From positions 1-23,078 of the forward strand of contig CAZRSA010000033.1 in the NCBI GenBank assembly GCA_964602525.1: DNA of 23,078 nt, given 5' to 3'. Positions 1 to 6,916 of this stretch are shown piece by piece. A program made the position numbers and the translations under genes. The DNA comes from Lentisalinibacter sp964602525 (lineage in GTDB: Bacteria > Pseudomonadota > Gammaproteobacteria > Steroidobacterales > Woeseiaceae). The notes under the pieces were generated by a model that had not been told where the DNA came from, did no database searches, and saw only the letters and a list, made by a program, of their open reading frames with translations. Each line of letters begins with the position of its first letter. Position 1 is the first letter of the stretch.

Positions 1-911
1 AGCTGACCGGCCGGCGCAGCATCACGCGCACGGTGACGGCCACGGGTGACAGCGCAGCCACGTGGCAGGTGGAGATCGAGCCGCCGCCGGGCACGGTGGT
101 GTCCGTCACGCCGGCGACGCTGTCGCTGAGCCCGGGCGAGAGTGCCACCTATACCGTCGAGCTGGAGTTCGTCGGCGCCGGGCTGGACCTGTGGTACTTC
201 GGCGCCGTCACCTGGCGCGGAGGCGAGACTGCCGTGCGCACGCCCGTGGCCATCCGCCCGGTATCCCTGTCCGCGCCCGAGGAGGTACGGGACGCCGGCG
301 GCAGCGGCACCCTCGGCTTCGACGTGGAGTTCGGCTACAGCGGCAGCTACGGCGCGGGCGTGCACGGGCTGAACGAGGCGCTGGTGATCGACGGTTTCGT
401 GGACAACGACCCCACCAAGACCTTCACCTTCCGCGACGGCGACGGCGTCACCACCCACGTGATCGACGTGCCGCCGAATCAGGCGTATCTGCGCTTCGCC
501 CTGTTCGACGAGGCCACCGACGGCGACGACGACCTGGACCTGTACGTCTACTACTGCCCGAACGACATCTGCAGCCGCATCGGCGAGAGCGGCTCGGAGA
601 CCTCGGAGGAGGAATACAGCCTGGTCACGCCGCCCGCCGGCCGCTACGCCGTACTGATCCACGGCTTCGAGACCGACCAGGTGGCCGGCGGCCCCGGCGC
701 CAACTACCAGCTGTTCGCCTGGGCCTTCGGCCTGGTGGACGACGCAGGCAACATGACGGTGTCGGCGCCGTCGAGCGTCACCGCCGGCAGCACCGAGACG
801 CTGCAGGTGAGCTGGTCCGGCCTGGCCGCCGACCGGCGCTACCTGGGGGCGATATCACACGTCACGCCGAACGGGCTGATCGCGCTCACGATTGTGAATA
901 TCCGGAACTGA
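1..911 (+). CDS. C-terminal part of a secreted S8 (subtilisin-like) serine peptidase, 5' partial
   Basis: The frame is open from base 3 to the stop at 909-911 and has no start in the window, so this is the C-terminal ~300 residues of a larger protein. The first segment (ITRTVTATGDS...) resembles the Fn3-like domain that follows the catalytic domain of S8 subtilases. A middle segment with an Asp-rich DGDDDLDLYVYYCP stretch and a following PPAGRYAVLIHG resembles a PPC (bacterial pre-peptidase C-terminal) beta-sandwich. The end (YLGAISHVTPNG...TIVNIRN) is the usual terminal strand pattern of such exported peptidases. The catalytic Asp/His/Ser residues would lie upstream and cannot be seen, so the protease call rests on the accessory domains only. 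The protein is probably extracellular or periplasmic. The last codons and stop are tandemly duplicated (see the repeat at 894-939). Confidence 0.7.
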   Translation, partial: LTGRRSITRTVTATGDSAATWQVEIEPPPGTVVSVTPATLSLSPGESATYTVELEFVGAGLDLWYFGAVTWRGGETAVRTPVAIRPVSLSAPEEVRDAGGSGTLGFDVEFGYSGSYGAGVHGLNEALVIDGFVDNDPTKTFTFRDGDGVTTHVIDVPPNQAYLRFALFDEATDGDDDLDLYVYYCPNDICSRIGESGSETSEEEYSLVTPPAGRYAVLIHGFETDQVAGGPGANYQLFAWAFGLVDDAGNMTVSAPSSVTAGSTETLQVSWSGLAADRRYLGAISHVTPNGLIALTIVNIRN

Positions 912-939
912 CCGGAGTGAATACGCGGAACTGACCGGC
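894..939 (+). repeat. Two adjacent 23-bp imperfect tandem copies over the protease stop codon
   Basis: Bases 894-916 and 917-939 match at 20 of 23 positions; both contain GTGAATA and CGGAACTGACCGG. The first copy carries the last codons (…NIRN) and the TGA; the second repeats the same codons and stop in another phase. It looks like a small local duplication at the gene end. No hairpin or T-tract supports a terminator role. Confidence 0.8.
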
Positions 940-940
940 C

Positions 941-1528
941 TCACGCCGCCAGGCGCGCGCACTCGGCGTGGCGGAAACAGCCCGTGACGTGGTCGTTCAC
1001 CATGCCGGTGGCCTGCATGTGGGCATACATGATGGTGGAACCGACGAAGCGGAAGCCGCGCCGTTTCAGGTCCTTCGCCAGCGCATCGGACTCCGCCGAG
1101 GTGGCCGGCACCTCCGCGTCGCTGACCCAGCGGTTCTGCTTCGGCGCGCCGTCGACGAAACGCCAGATGTAGTTGCAGAAGCCGTCGAACTCCTCCTGCA
1201 CGGCCAGGAAGGCGCGGGCGTTGGTCACCGCCGAGCGCACTTTCAGCCGGTTACGGATCACCGACGGGTCGGCCAGTATCCTCGCGATCCTCGCCTCGCT
1301 GAAGCGGGCGACCTTCTGCGGGTCGAAGTCGGCGAACGCCCGCCGGTAGCCCGCGCGCTTGTTCAGTACCGTGGACCAGGACAGGCCGGCCTGGGCGCCC
1401 TCCAGCACCAGGAACTCGAACTGGCGCCGGTCGTCACGCACCGGCACGCCCCACTCCGTGTCGTGGTAGTCGACGTAGTCCTGGTTCACCCCGAGTGACC
1501 AGGCGCAGCGCACCGGCTCTCGGTTCAT
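941..1528 (-). CDS. tag: DNA-3-methyladenine glycosylase I
   Basis: Base-excision repair enzyme that removes 3-methyladenine from alkylated DNA in the cytoplasm. The 195-residue product has the full Tag signature: an N-terminal CAW followed by YHDTEWG, then LEGAQAGLSW and a C-terminal NDHVTGC. The four zinc ligands known for E. coli Tag are present as Cys8, His22, His180 and Cys184. The start chosen is ATG 1528, preceded by AGAGGAG and a G-rich tract; the frame stays open to 1594, but the added 22 residues are not Tag-like. It lies downstream of and on the same strand as the HvfA gene. The intrinsic terminator at 1618-1648 separates them, so tag probably has its own promoter within about 90 bp. 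Confidence 0.95.
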   Translation of the reverse strand: MNREPVRCAWSLGVNQDYVDYHDTEWGVPVRDDRRQFEFLVLEGAQAGLSWSTVLNKRAGYRRAFADFDPQKVARFSEARIARILADPSVIRNRLKVRSAVTNARAFLAVQEEFDGFCNYIWRFVDGAPKQNRWVSDAEVPATSAESDALAKDLKRRGFRFVGSTIMYAHMQATGMVNDHVTGCFRHAECARLAA

Positions 1529-1617
1529 CTTCCCCACTCCTCTGCCGCTCTCAGCGGAAAACGGGTTGTCCGGCCGGGTGCGGACGGCGGCCATCGGCGA
1601 ATTCGGCTGCCGCCACG

Positions 1618-1648
1618 AAAAAAGGCCCGCGGCCGGAGCCGCGAGCCT
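1618..1648 (-). terminator. Rho-independent terminator of the sigma/anti-sigma/hvfA operon
   Basis: Read on the minus strand, an 11-bp stem (AGGCTCGCGGC with GCCGCGGGCCT, one G-U pair) with a TCCG loop is followed directly by a run of six T. It lies 27 bp past the stop of the HvfA gene and isolates that operon from tag. Confidence 0.88.
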
Positions 1649-1675
1649 CTTTCCGTGGTCGATCGGCGGATGCGA

Positions 1676-2050
1676 TCAGACAGAGCCGCCGCACTTGCCC
1701 TCGCCGCAGGCGCCTTCGCCGCCCTTGTCGCCGCCGCAAGAGCCTTCGCCGCCCTTGTCGCCGCCACAGGAGCCTTCGCCGCCCTTGTCGCCGGAGCTGC
1801 CGCACTTGCCCTCGCCGCAGGCGCCCTCGCCGCCCTTGTCGCCTTCCTTGTCGCCTTCCTTGCCGCCGCCGCACTTGCCTTCGCCGCAGCTGCCTTCACC
1901 GCCCGAAGTCTCGTAGCCGCTGGACAGCGACGTCATCTCGAAGGGGCTCCCGGCGTTGTCGGCCTGGGCCACACCCACGGCGCCGAAAGTGGCGGCCAGT
2001 GCCGCGCTGACGGCGATCGCAATCGGCTTTTTCACATCCTTATCACTCAT
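1676..2050 (-). CDS. hvfA: HvfA-family RiPP metallophore precursor (EGxCG repeat protein)
   Basis: The product has 124 residues. An N-terminal export-type leader (MSDKDVKK, then a hydrophobic run to about residue 30 ending AQA) precedes a low-complexity Gly/Glu/Lys/Cys domain. That domain has eight cysteines (55, 60, 78, 83, 94, 104, 115, 120), each in an EGxCG pentapeptide: three EGKCG, three EGSCG and two EGACG. Family knowledge: HvfA precursors carry EGKCG cores whose cysteines are converted to oxazolone/thioamide groups by an MNIO (DUF692) enzyme, HvfB, with partner HvfC, giving copper-binding peptides. Here the gene is last in an operon with an ECF sigma factor and its anti-sigma factor, and a terminator follows at once. 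No hvfB or hvfC is in the window. The start has a strong AGGAGAGAG ribosome site 4-10 bases upstream. The low-complexity domain is also open in other frames; the leader, RBS and motifs decide this one. Confidence 0.85.
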   Translation of the reverse strand: MSDKDVKKPIAIAVSAALAATFGAVGVAQADNAGSPFEMTSLSSGYETSGGEGSCGEGKCGGGKEGDKEGDKGGEGACGEGKCGSSGDKGGEGSCGGDKGGEGSCGGDKGGEGACGEGKCGGSV

Positions 2051-2074
2051 GATCTCTCTCCTCGCTGTTGTGGT

Positions 2075-2118
2075 GGCCCTGTCGGGCCGTCGATTCCCTG
2101 AGGGCGGCCGCGCCGCCC
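2075..2118 (-). promoter_or_regulatory. Two hairpins in the leader between anti-sigma gene and hvfA
   Basis: The 98-bp gap holds two compact dyads: GGCCC-TGTC-GGGCC (2075-2088) and GGGCGGC-CGC-GCCGCCC (2102-2118). Neither is followed by a T-tract on the minus strand, so they look like RNA structures that could stabilise or separate the hvfA message rather than a strong terminator. The function is inferred. Confidence 0.45.
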
Positions 2119-2148
2119 CGGCAGGATGAAAACTCGTTTTGCGTCTGC

Positions 2149-2895
2149 TCAGATCTGCCAGTCCACGGCGTTGCGGATGTTCTTCGTCACGTCGTCCACC
2201 GACTGGCCTTTCTCGCCGACGACGGCAATGCTGCCGTCGCCCACCGGCAGGATCACGCCGTGGAAACCGTCACCCTCCAGGGGCACCGGCGCGTCCAGCT
2301 TCTCACCGGCCATCAGCAGCAGCGTGACCGGCCCGTCCGCACCCTGGACCACCAGGTGCGGCACGTCGCGCCCATTGATCGGGCAGGTCTTGGCATAGGT
2401 CACCAGTCCGACCCGCCCGGCGTCAAGCCGGGATACGGCGGGCGCGAGCACGCTGCTCAGTTCTGCGCCAGCCACGGCCTTGTCCGTGGCCACCCGCGAC
2501 CAGGGCTCGTGGTGCATGTGCTCGATCACCTCGGCGGCCAGGGCCGGGCCGTCCAGCGTGCGCGGTGAACTGCCGAACTGCAGCGCCAGGCCGACGGCCA
2601 GGGCGAGCGCGGCCGCGACGCCGGCCCAGGCCGGCAGTCCGCGCCAGCGGGCGCCGCCGGCACGCCGGCGCTTCTCGAGGGAGACCACCGTGTCGCCGTC
2701 GTCATGTCTGTCGATCTCGAAGTCCGGCACCGCCACCGCCAGCGCGGCGGCGAGACGGCGTTCGAACACGGCGGACTCGGCGGCGTAGCGGGCGCAGTCG
2801 GCGCAGGCGGCGGCATGCGCCGCGCGGCCGGGGAAATCCGCCCCCGGATCGCTGTCCAGCGCCTGTCTAAATTCCTCGCACCGCATGATCTTCAC
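2149..2895 (-). CDS. Anti-sigma factor with zinc-finger motif and one TM helix (DUF3379-like)
   Basis: The 248-residue product begins with a short cytoplasmic zinc-binding anti-sigma domain: the HxxxCxxC motif is His27, Cys31, Cys34, after an N-terminal RCEEFRQ. One transmembrane helix runs from about residue 87 to 107, followed by a periplasmic domain ending FHGVILPVGDGSIAVVGEKG, as in DUF3379 proteins. The likely role is to hold the upstream-encoded ECF sigma factor inactive until an envelope signal arrives. The start is either GTG 2895, which overlaps the sigma stop codon (GTGA), or ATG 2886 (MRCEEF), which fits family N-termini equally well. The overlap shows translational coupling with the sigma gene. 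The next gene in the operon is the HvfA precursor, the probable regulatory output. Confidence 0.85.
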   Translation of the reverse strand: MKIMRCEEFRQALDSDPGADFPGRAAHAAACADCARYAAESAVFERRLAAALAVAVPDFEIDRHDDGDTVVSLEKRRRAGGARWRGLPAWAGVAAALALAVGLALQFGSSPRTLDGPALAAEVIEHMHHEPWSRVATDKAVAGAELSSVLAPAVSRLDAGRVGLVTYAKTCPINGRDVPHLVVQGADGPVTLLLMAGEKLDAPVPLEGDGFHGVILPVGDGSIAVVGEKGQSVDDVTKNIRNAVDWQI

Positions 2896-3425
2896 TCGCC
2901 GTCCTCGTCGCTCCGGGGCCCGTCGGCCGAGAGACGTTCCTTCAGCTGGTTGCGCGCCCGGTGCAGCCGGGTGAGCACGGTGGCCTGCTTCAGTTCCATC
3001 ACCTCGGCGATCTCGTCGGTGGAGTAGCCCATCAGCACCTGCAGCACCAGCGGCTCGCGGTACTCGTCGGGCAGCTCCAGCAGCTGTGCCCTGAGGTCGT
3101 CCACGTCCGTATCGTGGGAGCTGGCCAGCATGCTCTCTTCCCTGCCGCTGAGATCATCTACGTCTACCGTCTCCAGCCGTTTCCTCTCGAAATGGCGCGC
3201 GTTCTCGCGCCTCACTATCGTCAGCAGCCACTGCTTCGCCGCACCGTCCTCGCGCAGGCTGTCGAGATTGCGCCAGGCTCTCACCATCGCCTCCTGCACC
3301 ACGTCCTCCGCCATTGCCCCGTCCCGGCTGAGCCAGAACGCGTAGCGGTACATGTCCCGGCGGAGTTCGCCCACAAGCCGCTCGAAGCGGTGGCGGCGCC
3401 GGCTGTCCTCGGATGTTCCTGTCAT
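2892..3425 (-). CDS. ECF (sigma-70 family, RpoE-like) sigma factor
   Basis: The 177-residue product has region 2 at about residues 15-80 (AEDVVQEAMVRAWRN, then KQWLLTIVRRENARHFER) and region 4 at about 110-165 (LPDEYREPLVLQVLMGYSTDEIAEVMELKQATVLTRLHRAR, a helix-turn-helix). There is no region 1 or 3, as in ECF factors. The frame is open to 3659, but that extension runs antisense into hemB, so ATG 3425 is the sensible start. It is first of three genes: sigma, anti-sigma, hvfA. Just upstream on the minus strand an AAATAAATTCC element (3447-3457) and a GTCTCT (3430-3435) could be an autoregulatory ECF promoter, but they lie too close to the start codon to be convincing. Confidence 0.92.
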   Translation of the reverse strand: MTGTSEDSRRRHRFERLVGELRRDMYRYAFWLSRDGAMAEDVVQEAMVRAWRNLDSLREDGAAKQWLLTIVRRENARHFERKRLETVDVDDLSGREESMLASSHDTDVDDLRAQLLELPDEYREPLVLQVLMGYSTDEIAEVMELKQATVLTRLHRARNQLKERLSADGPRSDEDGE

Positions 3426-3485
3426 GGATAGAGACCTGCGGCCCCCGGAATTTATTTCACGGCGCCTGCTGCGGGAGTCCCGTCC

Positions 3486-3515
3486 TTGGACACGAAAACG
3501 GAATCGGGGGAGAAT
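3486..3515 (+). promoter_or_regulatory. Weak sigma70-like promoter candidate for hemB
   Basis: TTGGAC (3486-3491) and GAGAAT (3510-3515) are separated by 18 bp, 31 bp before the hemB ATG, in the divergent gap with the sigma gene. The matches are partial, so this is tentative. Confidence 0.25.
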
Positions 3516-3546
3516 CCGCTTTTTCCCGGATGACCCGAGAGTAAAT

Positions 3547-4557
3547 ATGAGCAGCCGCCCGGACACAAGGTTTCCCGCCACCCGACTCCGCCGCACCCGC
3601 CGTACCGGCTGGGTGCGATCGCTGGTGGCGGAGAACCGGCTGGCGCCGGCGGATTTCATCTATCCGGTGTTCGTGCTCGAGGGCGAGGGCCGGCGGGAGG
3701 AGGTGCCGTCCATGCCGGGCATCGAGCGGCGCTCCGTCGACCTGCTGCTCGAGCACCTGGCCGGGGTGCACGAACTCGGCATCCCCATGGTGGCGCTGTT
3801 CCCCATCATCGACCCGGCCGCCAAGACGCCGGACGGCGCGGTGTGCGCCGACCCGGACGGTCTCGCGCAGCAGGCCGTGCGGGCCATCAAGGAACGCTAC
3901 CCGGATCTCGGCGTCATGACCGACGTCGCGCTCGACCCCTACACCACCCACGGCCAGGACGGCATCATCGACGACACCGGCTACGTGCTGAACGACGAGA
4001 CCGTCGACATGCTGGTGCGCCAGGCCGTCTCCCATGCCGAGGCGGGCGCGGACGTGGTGGCGCCGTCGGACATGATGGACGGGCGCATCGGTGCCATCCG
4101 CAGGGCGCTGGAGCACGGCGGCCACGTGCACACGATGATCCTGGCCTATGCCGCCAAGTACGCCTCCAGCTTCTACGGCCCGTTCCGCGACGCGGTCTGC
4201 TCGGCGGGCAACCTGGGCGGCGGCGGCAAGCACAGCTACCAGATGGACCCGGCCAACAGCGACGAGGCACTGCGCGAGGTGGGCATGGACATCGCCGAGG
4301 GCGCCGACATGGTGATGGTGAAGCCGGGCCTGCCGTATCTCGACATCATCCGCCGCGTGCGCGACGAGTACGGCGTACCGACCATAGCCTACCAGGTGAG
4401 CGGCGAGTACGCCATGCTGAAGGCAGCGGCGGCGAACGGCTGGCTGGACGAACGCGAGACGGTGCTGGAGGCGCTGCTGTCCATACGCCGGGCGGGCGCC
4501 AGCGCCATTCTCACCTACTTCGCGCCGGACGCGGCGCGCTGGCTCAGGGACGACTGA
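3547..4557 (+). CDS. hemB: Delta-aminolevulinic acid dehydratase (porphobilinogen synthase)
   Basis: Condenses two 5-aminolevulinate molecules to porphobilinogen, the second committed step of tetrapyrrole synthesis, in the cytoplasm. The 336-residue product is full length. The two active-site lysines are Lys204 (AYAAKYAS) and Lys259 (MVMVKPGLPYLD). The metal loop reads TDVALDPYTTHGQDG, with Ala128, Asp130 and Asp replacing the cysteines of zinc enzymes, so this is the Zn-independent, Mg-activated type known from Pseudomonas. ATG 3547 has an AGAG-containing upstream site; the open frame begins at 3352, antisense to the sigma gene, and is not used. aroE follows 40 bp downstream on the same strand, so the two are probably co-transcribed. 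Confidence 0.97.
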   Translation: MSSRPDTRFPATRLRRTRRTGWVRSLVAENRLAPADFIYPVFVLEGEGRREEVPSMPGIERRSVDLLLEHLAGVHELGIPMVALFPIIDPAAKTPDGAVCADPDGLAQQAVRAIKERYPDLGVMTDVALDPYTTHGQDGIIDDTGYVLNDETVDMLVRQAVSHAEAGADVVAPSDMMDGRIGAIRRALEHGGHVHTMILAYAAKYASSFYGPFRDAVCSAGNLGGGGKHSYQMDPANSDEALREVGMDIAEGADMVMVKPGLPYLDIIRRVRDEYGVPTIAYQVSGEYAMLKAAAANGWLDERETVLEALLSIRRAGASAILTYFAPDAARWLRDD

Positions 4558-4597
4558 GCGGATCGAAAACAACAACGATCAGGCGGGGGACAGGGAC

Positions 4598-5428
4598 GTG
4601 AGCGAGCAGGACGAGCCGGACCGCTACGGGGTGATGGGATATCCCGTCAGTCACAGCCGGTCGCCGATCATCCACCGGGTGTTCGCGCAGCAGACCGGGC
4701 AGAACATCAGCTACGAGCTCCTCGAGGTGCCGCCCCCGGAGCTGGAGGCCGCCATCCGGGCGTTCCAGCGCCAGGGCGGCCGGGGTCTGAACATCACGGT
4801 GCCACACAAGAGCGAGGCGGTGCGACTGGTGGACGAACTGTCCGATGCGGCCAGCATCGCGGGCGCCGTGAACACGCTGACCATCACACCGGAATCCATC
4901 CACGGCGACAACACCGACGGCGTGGGCCTGGTGCGCGACCTGCGCCGGAACTACCGGGTACCGATCGAGGGCGCACGCATACTGATACTCGGCGCGGGCG
5001 GCGCCACACGGGGCATCGTGGCGCCGCTGCTTGAGGAGCAGCCCACCACGGTCACGCTGGCCAACCGTACGGTGTCCAAGGCGCAGGCGCTGGCGAACCA
5101 CTTCGGCAGCCTGGGCGAGGTGCTCGCCTGCCGCTTCGACGATATCGTGCTGGACGTCGACTACGACCTGGTGATCAACGCCACCTCCGCCGGCGTTCGC
5201 GGCGAGGCGCTGCCCTTCCCCGACGGCATCGTCACCGGGAACAGTGTCTGCTACGACCTCTCCTACGCCACCGGCGACACGCCGTTCACCCGCTGGGCGA
5301 AGGGCCGGGGCGCGGCCCGAGCCATCGTCGGCTGGGGCATGCTGGTGGAGCAGGCGGCGGAGTCGTTCTATCTCTGGCGGGGCGTGCGGCCGGACACGAA
5401 GGGCGTGCTGAAGCGCCTGCCACGCTGA
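4598..5428 (+). CDS. aroE: Shikimate dehydrogenase (NADP+)
   Basis: Reduces 3-dehydroshikimate to shikimate with NADPH in aromatic amino-acid synthesis. The 276-residue product shows the shikimate-binding SHSRSP (Ser18, Ser20), the catalytic Lys71 in NITVPHK, Asp107 in GDNTDG, the Rossmann GAGGATRG loop (from about residue 132), the NADP-specific NRT motif, and the C-terminal GWGMLVEQAAESF. Lys and Asp form the usual AroE catalytic pair. Translation begins at GTG 4598, preceded by a purine-rich AGGCGGGGGACAGG. It follows hemB closely and runs convergently toward gor, with only about 15 bp between their stops. Confidence 0.96.
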   Translation: MSEQDEPDRYGVMGYPVSHSRSPIIHRVFAQQTGQNISYELLEVPPPELEAAIRAFQRQGGRGLNITVPHKSEAVRLVDELSDAASIAGAVNTLTITPESIHGDNTDGVGLVRDLRRNYRVPIEGARILILGAGGATRGIVAPLLEEQPTTVTLANRTVSKAQALANHFGSLGEVLACRFDDIVLDVDYDLVINATSAGVRGEALPFPDGIVTGNSVCYDLSYATGDTPFTRWAKGRGAARAIVGWGMLVEQAAESFYLWRGVRPDTKGVLKRLPR

Positions 5429-5443
5429 GGCCCGGGCTCAAGC

Positions 5444-6790
5444 TCAGCGCATGGTGACCAGCTCTTCGGCGCTGGTCGGATGGATGGCCACCGTGTCGTC
5501 GAAGTCCTTCTTCTTCGCCCCCATGCGGATGGCCACCGCGAAGCCCTGCAGCATCTCGTCCGCCCCGTCGCCGAAGATGTGGCAGCCGACGATGCGCTCG
5601 TCGTCGCCCACGGTGACCAGCTTCATGGAGCTCGGCCGCTTGAACTCACTGAGCGCGTAGAGCATGGGATTGAAGCGGCTGGTGAAACAGCCCACCTCCT
5701 CGCCGTAGAGATCCAGGGCCTCGTGCTCGGTGAGCCCCACCGTGCCCATGGGGGGATGGCTGAACACCACGGTGGGGATGTTCGCGTAGTCCAGGTGCCG
5801 GTCGGTCATGCCGCCGAACACCCGGTCGGCCAGCCGCCGGCCGGCCGCGATGGCTACCGGCGTCAGCGCAGCGGCGCCGGTGACGTCACCGATGGCGTAG
5901 ATATTGGGCACATTGGTGACCTGGTAGTCGTCCACCGGGATGAAGCCCCGCTGGTCGGTCTCGATGCCGGCCGCCGCCGGGTCCAGGTCGCCGGTCGCCG
6001 GCGCGCGGCCCACGGCCCAGATCAGGCAATCGTAGCCGTCGAAGCGTCGGCCGTCCTCGCTGAGGAGACACAGACCGTTGTCGGTCTTCTCCAGACCCTT
6101 CGGGATGAAGTGGCGCTCGATGATGATGCCGTCGTCGTCCATGGCCTGCATGACCTCGGCGCGCAGCATCTCGTCGAAGCTCCTGAGCACGCCGTCGTAG
6201 CGCACGAACTGGGTCACGTCGGCGCCCAGTGAGTTCAGCATGCCGGCGAGCTCCACGCCGATGTAGCCGCTGCCGACCACGGCCACGCGCTCCGGCTTTT
6301 CCTCCAGCTCGAAGAAACCGTCGGAGGTAATACCGAGCTCGGCGCCGGGCAGGTCCGGCACGACGGGATAGCCGCCGGTGGCAACGGTGATGTGGTCGGC
6401 AGTGAAGCGCTCGCCATCCACCTCCACCGTGTGCTCGTCGATGAACTTCGCGCGGCCGGCGATGTGGGTGACGTGGCGCTTGTCGAGGTTGCCCGCGTAG
6501 ATCCTGTTCAGCCGGGCCACGTAGGCATCCCGGGCCGTCTTGAGCCCGGGCCAGTCGTGACCGTTCACGGCCACGTCGAAACCGTAGTCCTTCGCCTGCT
6601 CGGTGTGATGGGCCATGGCGGCGGCGTACCACATGACCTTCTTCGGCACGCAGCCCACGTTCACGCAGGTGCCGCCGAGGGGGCCGCTCTCCACCACCGC
6701 CGCCCGGGCGCCGTATTCCGCCGCGCGCTGTGCATGGGCCAGTCCGCCGCTGCCGCCGCCTATCGCGATCAGATCGAAGTGGTGTGCCAC
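5444..6790 (-). CDS. gorA: Glutathione-disulfide reductase
   Basis: Class I pyridine nucleotide-disulfide oxidoreductase that regenerates reduced glutathione with NADPH. It has the FAD-binding GGGSGG near the N-terminus, the redox pair in GGTCVNVGC, a second Rossmann GSGYIGVEL, and two NADPH-phosphate arginines in FVRYDGVLRSFD. The C-terminal dimerisation/active-site segment is HPTSAEE. I chose GTG 6790, giving MAHHFDLIAIGGG, because GGAG lies 7 bases upstream and the redox cysteines then fall at 42 and 47, as in E. coli Gor. An ATG at 6817 would add nine residues (MDDDNRRVT) with a poorer ribosome site. It stands alone on the minus strand, divergent from prlC. Confidence 0.95.
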   Translation of the reverse strand: MAHHFDLIAIGGGSGGLAHAQRAAEYGARAAVVESGPLGGTCVNVGCVPKKVMWYAAAMAHHTEQAKDYGFDVAVNGHDWPGLKTARDAYVARLNRIYAGNLDKRHVTHIAGRAKFIDEHTVEVDGERFTADHITVATGGYPVVPDLPGAELGITSDGFFELEEKPERVAVVGSGYIGVELAGMLNSLGADVTQFVRYDGVLRSFDEMLRAEVMQAMDDDGIIIERHFIPKGLEKTDNGLCLLSEDGRRFDGYDCLIWAVGRAPATGDLDPAAAGIETDQRGFIPVDDYQVTNVPNIYAIGDVTGAAALTPVAIAAGRRLADRVFGGMTDRHLDYANIPTVVFSHPPMGTVGLTEHEALDLYGEEVGCFTSRFNPMLYALSEFKRPSSMKLVTVGDDERIVGCHIFGDGADEMLQGFAVAIRMGAKKKDFDDTVAIHPTSAEELVTMR

Positions 6791-6916
6791 GGTCACTCTC
6801 CGGTTGTCGTCGTCCATTTCCCGCCGCGAAGCCCGTTATCGGCAGGGCTCCCGGCGGGACGCGCATGCTAACATGCGGGCCGGTCAGGGAAATGCAAGAC
6901 CGAGGTCGGGTTCGCC

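Noticed and set aside
1676..1890. Repeats in the HvfA gene as a CRISPR array or minisatellite
   Set aside because: Units are in frame, encode the Cys motifs and vary as codons do; there are no unique spacers.
1655..2101. Plus-strand Ala-rich and Pro/Arg-rich frames opposite the HvfA gene
   Set aside because: These are shadows of a GC-rich repeat; no ribosome site or recognisable domain, while the minus frame has leader, RBS, Cys motifs and a terminator.
3457..4575. 372-residue minus-strand frame over hemB
   Set aside because: His/Val/Arg-rich antisense shadow of a clearly conserved gene.
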